From Deltaproteobacteria bacterium (GTDB lineage: Bacteria > UBA10199 > JADFYH01), in the NCBI GenBank assembly GCA_015233135.1, contig JADFYH010000007.1, positions 32,222-96,221 of the forward strand: a stretch of 64,000 bases of DNA, given 5' to 3'. Position numbers and translations under genes: made by a program. Of this stretch, positions 58,273-64,000 are shown one piece after another (position 1 is the stretch's first letter; each line of letters starts with the position of its first letter). The notes beneath the pieces are model-generated. The model was given only the letters and a program-made list of their open reading frames with translations, made no database searches and had not been told where the DNA came from.

Positions 58273-61200
58273 TTAAGCCGCTTTTTCATTCAAGCGAACA
58301 CTCACCGTTTTAGACACCCCTGCTTCTTCCATAGTTATTCCATAAAGCACATCCGCAAGTTCCATAGTACGCTTGGAGTGGGTAATGAGGATGAATTGGG
58401 AACGCTCTGTCATTTGTTTGACCAAGGCGTTAAACCGATCGACGTTGGCATCATCAAGCGGGGCATCCACTTCGTCCAAGATACAGAAAGGAGAAGGCTT
58501 AAAGAGAAAGATGGAGAAGATGAGGCTGACTGCAGTGAGCGCCTTTTCTCCCCCTGAAAGCAGACTGATAGATTGCAATTTTTTACCCGGAGGCTGAGCC
58601 ACAATTTCAACACCGGTTTCGAGGATATTATTTTCGTCGGTGAGAAGCAGCTTGGCCTTACCGCCATGGAAGAGCTTAGGAAACAATTCTTCAAAACGGT
58701 TGTTGATGGCTTCGAAGGTATCTACAAAGCGCCTTTTGGTAGAACGATTAATCTTTTGAATGGTGTGATGGAGAGACTCTAAAGATTTTTTTAGATCCTC
58801 GGCCTGAGCAGTTAAGAAATCGTAGCGTTGCTTGATCTCTTCATATTCGCTAATCGCAGAAAGATTCACCTCCCCCATTTTGGAAAGTTTTTCCTTGAGT
58901 TGCAGCACTTGTTGCTCAAAGGCCTCTGGGTTCTCGATAAGCTGCCCCTGATATTGTGGGGCGATAGTAACAATGTCGGTGTGGTAACGTTCAAAAATTT
59001 GCTCCTTCAAAAACTGCAAACGACTTCTAATCTCGGTAAGCTGCAATAACCCTTTATTGAAAACACTTTGCGTTTGTTCGTGATCCAAACGAATTTGTTT
59101 CAGCTGAATTTCTTTCTCTCTCATTTGACTCTGATGCCCTTCAAAGGCCTCCTTTAGCAATACCTGCTTTTCGGAAAGCCCTCTTACCTCAAAAATAAGC
59201 TCTTGTAACAACACCTTGGAACTTTCGATTTCCTGACCCAGTTTTTGGGCCTCTTCCGTTCCGCTCTGAATCAAACGTTCACAGGCTTCCATACGAAGCA
59301 ACGCGGCACGTTTTGCCTCTACCAAACGAGAGATTTCCTTATCGACTTGTATCTTTTTTTCCTGAACGTTCTGGGCCTCCAGTGTTCGTAGGGTAAGATC
59401 TTGCTTACGGCTCTCCCACTGTTTTTGCTCAATTTGAAACTGTTCCTTCTCTTTTAACAGCTCCCTCTCTTTCTGACTTTTTTCTTCCTCAAATAGAAAC
59501 AGATTTTCAGACAAAAGCACCAAATCGGCATTCATCTGATTCTCGCGTTCGCACAACTCGCCTCTTTCGCGCTCCAGCCTCGTTTGCGCTTGTTCCAAAC
59601 GATGCACCTCAAAACGCAAATGCCCAAAATCTTTTTCAGAGTCCAAAATTTTCAGGTCTTCAATATGAGCCTCACGCTTGAGTCCTTCGAGCCATTTTTG
59701 GAGAATTTGCACCCATTCACTCTCTTGCCTCAGCTCTTCTTCCTTTAGCCTAAGCTTGACCTCCAACCCCCACACCGAATCCCGAAGATCTTTTATCTCT
59801 CGTCTTCGCTTTAATAAAACCAAGGATTCATTCTGCTCCGATCCACCGGATACCACTCCATAGGCATCCACCACTTCCCCTTCCAGGGTAACGAGAGTTG
59901 TTTTACGTTGGGTAGACCCATTCCACATCTGGATAGCAGCACCCAAATTCCGCACAAGCAAAACATCTCGAAACAAATAATCTCCCACAGGGGCATAATC
60001 CTCGCGCACCTGTACAAAATCTTTTAGAGGGCCTAGTACTCCTTCGTGGTTTTCATAAATCTCTTCATTTACCCAATCCCCTTGCGGCTGTCCGGAGACA
60101 CACATCGGCACAAAACTGGAGCGCCCTGCCACTTCAGATTTCAGATACTCCAGCGCTTCCAGACCAGCAGCCTGACTTTTCACGACCACATATTCCAATT
60201 TTTCTCCGAGTACGGCTCCCAAGGCCGTCTGGTATTCAGGCTTGGTTTCAAGGATGTCCGCAACAGTTCCATAAACTTCACTCAGCTCATCAGGATTTTC
60301 ACTTTTTCGCAGCAGCACACGACGCACACCTTCTTTGTATCCCTCAAATTTTTTCTGTATTTCCTCCAGAGAGAGAAGACGCGATTTCTTGTGAGAAAGT
60401 TCGTCTTTTAGAGACTGAGATTGATTTTGAAGTAAAGCCACCCCTTGTTTGGCCTTGTCCAAGGCTTGTTGGGTCGACTGAGACTGTTCTAATAAATCCA
60501 ATTTCAACTGATTAAACTGTTCCAAAGAGCCCTCTAGAAGTAGTAATTTTTCCCTGAATCCCGCCAGACATTCCTGATTTTGGCTATAATCCGCTTGAGA
60601 TTGTTCAAGACGCTGTGCCAGATCCAGTTTTTGGCGCTCAAAGGATTCTTTGCGACTTGCGGCCTGACTAATCTGACCCACCAACGACAACACCTGTCTT
60701 TGCAGTCCTTCAATCTTTCGGGCGATTTCTTCTTGCTTCAACCCTTGCTGAAGCACCTGTTCTTCATAAACGCCTAAGCCTTCTTCGGCCTGGGCAACCC
60801 TCAAGTCGACAATCGCCCGTGCCTCATTCACTTGGCTAAGCTCATTTTCGTATTGGATATTCTTCTCGCTCAGACCGGCAATTTCCAAGCTCAGTTGAGT
60901 GTGCCGCTCTTCCCAATTTTTAATTTCGCGGGTCTTAAACTGAAGACCCTGCTCATGCAGACTGATACTATTATTATTTTCGTAGAGCTTTTCTTGCAAG
61001 ATGGACAATTCTCGTTCTTCCTCCGACAAAATAAATTTCAAACTTTCAAGCTCGGTCTCAAAATTTGAAAGCTGTGCCGCCATGCTGGCTTCGTCTTGCG
61101 AAAGCTTACCGCTTTCACTTTCTTGAAGATTCATATTCAAATTTAGATCCAAAAATTCCAGCGAAACAAGATGCAACTCTTTTTTGCGAAGCTCTTCTTT

Positions 61201-61863
61201 TAACTCCCGGTAACGCTCTGCTTTTCGGGCCTGGCGATCCAGGGAACTCAGCTGGCGGGAAAGCTCCTGAACGATGTCATTCAGTCGAGTCAAATTTCCT
61301 TCTGCCGCCTCCATCTTGCGCAACGCCGCTTCTCGACGTGCCTTGAACTTGGAAATTCCAGCAGCTTCTTCAATAATTTTCCGACGATCCTCCGGCTTGG
61401 CATGAATCACTTGCCCAATTTGACCTTGCTCGACTACTGAGTAAGCTTTAGTTCCCACCCCAGTACCCAAAAACAAATCGTAAATATCCCGCAAACGACA
61501 TTGGATTTTATTGAGCAAATACTCGCTTTCCCCATCCCGATACAGGCGCCGGGTCACCGAAATTTCAGTATAATGATTAAAGGCAATGGGAGCTTTGCCC
61601 TCTTCGTTGGACAATATGAGGTTTACTTCTGCAAAGCTGGAAGGAGCACGCCTGTCCGTACCCGAAAAAATCACATCCTGCATCTCACGGCCCCGCAGAT
61701 GCTTCGCACTCATCTCACCCATCACCCACCGAATTGCATCGACCACATTGGATTTGCCGCAACCATTCGGACCAACAATACCTGTCACGCCCTGCTGAAA
61801 ATCGATAATAGTTCTATCGGCAAAGGACTTAAAGCCCTGTATTTCTAGTCGTTTGATTCTCAT
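58273..61863 (-). CDS. smc: Chromosome segregation ATPase SMC
   Basis: 1196 residues. Walker A GPNGCGKSNVVDAIRW near residue 32; long coiled coils (about 165-500 and 670-1010); hinge domain (about 515-640; VVKSQAAGLEALEYLKSEVA); C-terminal signature LSLLSGGEKALTAV-like SLLSGGEKALTAVSLIF and Walker B FCILDEVDAPLDDANVD. Full-length. scpA and scpB are not in the window. Confidence 0.97.
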   Translation of the reverse strand: MRIKRLEIQGFKSFADRTIIDFQQGVTGIVGPNGCGKSNVVDAIRWVMGEMSAKHLRGREMQDVIFSGTDRRAPSSFAEVNLILSNEEGKAPIAFNHYTEISVTRRLYRDGESEYLLNKIQCRLRDIYDLFLGTGVGTKAYSVVEQGQIGQVIHAKPEDRRKIIEEAAGISKFKARREAALRKMEAAEGNLTRLNDIVQELSRQLSSLDRQARKAERYRELKEELRKKELHLVSLEFLDLNLNMNLQESESGKLSQDEASMAAQLSNFETELESLKFILSEEERELSILQEKLYENNNSISLHEQGLQFKTREIKNWEERHTQLSLEIAGLSEKNIQYENELSQVNEARAIVDLRVAQAEEGLGVYEEQVLQQGLKQEEIARKIEGLQRQVLSLVGQISQAASRKESFERQKLDLAQRLEQSQADYSQNQECLAGFREKLLLLEGSLEQFNQLKLDLLEQSQSTQQALDKAKQGVALLQNQSQSLKDELSHKKSRLLSLEEIQKKFEGYKEGVRRVLLRKSENPDELSEVYGTVADILETKPEYQTALGAVLGEKLEYVVVKSQAAGLEALEYLKSEVAGRSSFVPMCVSGQPQGDWVNEEIYENHEGVLGPLKDFVQVREDYAPVGDYLFRDVLLVRNLGAAIQMWNGSTQRKTTLVTLEGEVVDAYGVVSGGSEQNESLVLLKRRREIKDLRDSVWGLEVKLRLKEEELRQESEWVQILQKWLEGLKREAHIEDLKILDSEKDFGHLRFEVHRLEQAQTRLERERGELCERENQMNADLVLLSENLFLFEEEKSQKERELLKEKEQFQIEQKQWESRKQDLTLRTLEAQNVQEKKIQVDKEISRLVEAKRAALLRMEACERLIQSGTEEAQKLGQEIESSKVLLQELIFEVRGLSEKQVLLKEAFEGHQSQMREKEIQLKQIRLDHEQTQSVFNKGLLQLTEIRSRLQFLKEQIFERYHTDIVTIAPQYQGQLIENPEAFEQQVLQLKEKLSKMGEVNLSAISEYEEIKQRYDFLTAQAEDLKKSLESLHHTIQKINRSTKRRFVDTFEAINNRFEELFPKLFHGGKAKLLLTDENNILETGVEIVAQPPGKKLQSISLLSGGEKALTAVSLIFSIFLFKPSPFCILDEVDAPLDDANVDRFNALVKQMTERSQFILITHSKRTMELADVLYGITMEEAGVSKTVSVRLNEKAA

Positions 61864-61989
61864 TGAGCCCCGTTTATTTTAGATAGTTTTTAGGAGAGAT
61901 TTTGAATGGAGTTACACAAGAAAATGGAGATTGTAAACTGGGAAAGTATGACGCGGTGGGTAAAAAATTCTTTTTTAAGATTGCTCAGC

Positions 61990-62742
61990 TTATTTCAAGC
62001 GCTCAATCATCTCCCTCATTGCAATTTTAATTTTTTTCTCCAGGCCAGGGAGTTGAATGGGGTCTAAAACTGCATGCAGTTCGGATTTGATTTCTTCTGC
62101 GGTCACTTGATCCACCGTTTGTTCAAAAAACTTCAAGAACTCTTCAAAACTCATTTTCTTGGGCAGTGAGCTTTGTCTCAAACGTCGAGCAAAGTTCAAC
62201 TTTTTGAGTCGATTTTCTAAAGTTTTTCGATTTGGCATTTCCCCTAAAATTTTAAAGAAAAAATAGATGTCATAAGCATCACGCATTAAGCGACGTTCGA
62301 CCCAAGCCGACAATTTATTTGCAAAGGCAATATCATTTCGCATCACCTTTACCACATGAGAAACTTGATGATAACGAATTGAAACCTGACTGGTGGCAAC
62401 AGCTTCGTATTCGCATTCTTTCGCAACATTAATTTCAATTTGAGTTTTATAATTCCCGTTTTTATTTTTTAGATAAAGTTTAAACCTTGCACTCGTTGAA
62501 TGAAGACCCACTTCTAATTTCACACCTTCATAAGCAGAAAAAATATTTTGCATCAGTGGGACAATTTTTTTTTTAGATTTGAATGGAATAAAAACATAAT
62601 CCAAATCATTCGTATTGCGTGGACAATCTAAAATTCTTAAAACCATTCCACCCTTTAAAATTGCATTCTTGGGAAGCTTTTCAGAAAGCAAATGAATCAC
62701 ACGCAAACGTAAGGCCTCATCGCTATTGATCATATCCATCAA
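61990..62742 (-). CDS. abiEii: AbiEii-family nucleotidyltransferase toxin
   Basis: 250 residues of the DUF1814/AbiEii fold. Near the N-terminus ILKGGMVLRILDCPRNTNDL carries the nucleotidyltransferase GG..R..DxD-type motif, with Asp in NDLDYVFIP; INVAKECE follows. In type IV TA systems the toxin nucleotidylates tRNA acceptor ends. Overlaps the upstream antitoxin gene by 20 nt. Same strand as smc, with 126 nt in between. Confidence 0.83.
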   Translation of the reverse strand: MMDMINSDEALRLRVIHLLSEKLPKNAILKGGMVLRILDCPRNTNDLDYVFIPFKSKKKIVPLMQNIFSAYEGVKLEVGLHSTSARFKLYLKNKNGNYKTQIEINVAKECEYEAVATSQVSIRYHQVSHVVKVMRNDIAFANKLSAWVERRLMRDAYDIYFFFKILGEMPNRKTLENRLKKLNFARRLRQSSLPKKMSFEEFLKFFEQTVDQVTAEEIKSELHAVLDPIQLPGLEKKIKIAMREMIERLK

Positions 62743-63364
62743 TCACTCCTTGGACAAATTTCACAAATTTAGGATTCCGATATTTTTTTAAATATTGAGT
62801 AAGTTTTTTTTGATCCAAATCTGAAACGTGAATATCTGAATAAATATTATACGTAAAACGATTCCCAGATTGATAAAAATAAAGCGTGTCTAAAAAAGCC
62901 TTTTCTTTATCCGCGTATCTTACTCCATTTTCATAATAATCATAACCAAACCACAAATGGCGCATCTTTTTAGGATTAAAACCAAAGTGGACCACACTTC
63001 CGACTTCAGATTCATAAAAGCGAGTTGTTCCCAACTTTGCCGCATATACTCTTCTGGCAGGAATAGTTCCCACAACAAGTTCTTTGGCTAACACGGTTGT
63101 GAAACTAATTGCAGACTCTGGACAAATTCTCATGGAGAGCCACTCGAGGTTCGCATCGCGAGTAACATAGAAACCCTTACAAAAACGATAAAGAGCTTTT
63201 TCTTCCAGCAAGCTTTTGATCGCTCGATTCAAATTGTAGGAATCGGATTTATGAAAAAAATTCGCCAGATCTGCCCAAGAAAACACCCCTTTTTGAGCTT
63301 CAATGGCTTTTTGAAAAGAAAGGCTATCGGAAAAACTTAATTTCATATCACCGGATATATTCAT
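62723..63364 (-). CDS. abiEi: AbiEi-type antitoxin/transcriptional regulator
   Basis: About 213 residues from ATG 63364 (ATG 63343 gives MKLSFSDS and is also possible). A winged-helix N-terminal part: AQKGVFSWADLANFFHKSDS and YRFCKGFYVT; then the conserved middle region (VVGTIPARRVYAAKLGTTRF). AbiEi proteins repress their own operon. An inverted repeat (63400-63450) and a TGACA/TGTCA pair (63370-63384) lie just upstream. Confidence 0.82.
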   Translation of the reverse strand: MNISGDMKLSFSDSLSFQKAIEAQKGVFSWADLANFFHKSDSYNLNRAIKSLLEEKALYRFCKGFYVTRDANLEWLSMRICPESAISFTTVLAKELVVGTIPARRVYAAKLGTTRFYESEVGSVVHFGFNPKKMRHLWFGYDYYENGVRYADKEKAFLDTLYFYQSGNRFTYNIYSDIHVSDLDQKKLTQYLKKYRNPKFVKFVQGVIDGYDQ

Positions 63365-63399
63365 AAAAATGACAATATCTGTCAATATGAAATTATAAA

Positions 63400-63450
63400 T
63401 TCATAATGTATGGAAAGGGGCAAAAATTGGTATTTTCTATACATTATGAA
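63400..63450. promoter_or_regulatory. Inverted repeat, candidate AbiEi operator
   Basis: TTCATAATGTAT at 63400-63411 pairs exactly with ATACATTATGAA at 63439-63450; GGAAA/TTTTC pairing extends the stem with one mismatch. It is followed by a smaller palindrome TGACA-N5-TGTCA (63370-63384) overlapping the start region of abiEi. The layout suits autoregulation; the larger stem may also end the upstream gene. Confidence 0.55.
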
Positions 63451-63453
63451 AAT

Positions 63454-64000
63454 CTACCTTGGGACCACCACCACTCCACTCACCACCGGTGAAAGTCCAA
63501 ACACCTCTTTCACCACTCCATTAATCTTAGAATATAGCTGTGTCGAGGATCCCCCATCGAAGCAAAGCGCCTCTTTTGCCTTCAGTTCATTGGCTAAAAT
63601 TTTGGCAAGATCTATCGAGTCGAGTAGGCCTTTTTGGGTGACTCCCAAAATGATTTCAGAATCGGCCGTTTGGGCCACAAAGGTTTTTTGGGAGATATTG
63701 GTTTTGAGGCCCGAAACTACGTGCCCATTGTCCACCAGGCGGGGGCCTACTTGAATGGCGATCTGAAGGCCGGAACTCATTTGGAAATCTTTCAAGGCAT
63801 CGATATGCGCCACCGCATTTTTATCGATGGAAAACACGCCCCACCAGGCCACATTTCGAAGGGGATTGATCTCTGCGAAATCGCAAGACAGGGACCCAGT
63901 GATCCGCAAGGATAGGGACCCACTCGGAGCGTAGCGACGGATCTTATTTTTTCTTTTTATAGGTGGGTCCCTATCGATGCAATTTGTTTTTTTCTGGGCT
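63454..64000 (-). CDS. Phosphodiester glycosidase (NAGPA-like), partial, with in-frame repeat
   Basis: The frame is open from the right window edge to the stop at 63454-63456 (about 180 codons). Its C-terminal part is a NAGPA domain: FSIDKNAVAHIDAL, LQIAIQVGPRLVDNGHVVSG, KTFVAQTADSEIILGVTQKG, and ALCFDGGSSTQLY. Upstream residues (DRDPPIKRKNKIRRYAPSGS) do not look like the family and are encoded by a palindromic repeat, 63911-63975. Its true start lies outside the window. Confidence 0.78.
   Translation of the reverse strand, partial: AQKKTNCIDRDPPIKRKNKIRRYAPSGSLSLRITGSLSCDFAEINPLRNVAWWGVFSIDKNAVAHIDALKDFQMSSGLQIAIQVGPRLVDNGHVVSGLKTNISQKTFVAQTADSEIILGVTQKGLLDSIDLAKILANELKAKEALCFDGGSSTQLYSKINGVVKEVFGLSPVVSGVVVVPR
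63911..63975. repeat. Palindromic repeat in frame in the glycosidase gene
   Basis: GATAGGGACCCAC (63911-63923) and GTGGGTCCCTATC (63963-63975) are exact complements; a third, shorter GGGACCCA copy lies at 63891-63898. No stop occurs in the glycosidase frame, so the repeat is translated. Confidence 0.85.

Noticed and set aside
61917..62060. Short plus-strand open frame starting MELHKKMEIV in the smc-AbiEii gap
   Set aside because: Mostly antisense to the AbiEii gene, no ribosome site and no family pattern.

Overview
The window looks like a chromosomal segment of a Gram-negative bacterium of deltaproteobacterial type (Bdellovibrionota/Myxococcota-like, moderate to low GC). This is inferred from the mix of genes: a complete Tol-type envelope operon, a phosphate porin with pstSCAB-phoU, a homodimeric AceE-type pyruvate dehydrogenase, LL-diaminopimelate aminotransferase (dapL), a FadN-type beta-oxidation fusion, a prepilin peptidase, a myxobacterial-style GGMAEVF Ser/Thr kinase with a PEGA tail, and GatCAB. 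No rRNA, insertion sequence, prophage or CRISPR array was seen. One tRNA gene (Phe, GAA) is present.

Layout. 0-5.4 kb: shikimate operon on the minus strand (HTH regulator, aroC, aroK, aroB, aroQ, TPR gene), with a PDDEXK nuclease gene lodged between aroK and aroB. 5.5-12.6 kb: pilD, a zinc-ribbon gene, gatCA and gatB, split by an inverted PIN toxin-antitoxin pair plus nth. 12.6-15.8 kb: ilvD behind a ParE-type pair, a frameshifted hicB relic, an MBL hydrolase. 16-27.3 kb: fatty-acid oxidation (thiolase, FadN fusion, acyl-CoA dehydrogenase) around a signalling block (bacteriohemerythrin, kinase, ion channel with pentapeptide-like repeats). 27.4-34.6 kb: small envelope genes, tRNA-Phe, phoU-pstBACS and the phosphate porin. 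34.8-38.6 kb: two TPM genes, lemA and an M3 peptidase. 38.6-43.7 kb: small genes, transaldolase, folK, dapL, DoxX, and an orphan flagellin-like gene behind a textbook sigma-54 promoter. 43.9-50.5 kb: ppx, tolQRA-(PIN TA)-tolB, murI. 50.5-56.5 kb: aceE, aceF, an antisense MazF-type TA pair, lpd. 56.7-64 kb: trmJ, prohibitin-like gene, smc, AbiE system and a truncated phosphodiester glycosidase.

Two features stand out. First, the region is peppered with palindromic repeats of several families (GAGGGAGAGGG, TTCGAC/GTCGAA, GGACCCAC and others). At least three copies lie in frame inside genes (aceE, the aceF linker and the glycosidase at the right edge), and a fourth short palindrome lies in frame in the DUF1016 nuclease gene. 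This recalls palindromic elements that spread into coding sequence, as described in Rickettsia. Second, small toxin-antitoxin or nuclease modules repeatedly sit inside or between housekeeping operons (aro, gat, ilvD, tol, pdh, next to smc). Some are decaying: a frameshifted hicB, a 27-codon antitoxin stub coupled to gatB, and a slipped homopolymer in a DUF2283 partner.

All functional calls are from motif recognition by eye. No database search was run.
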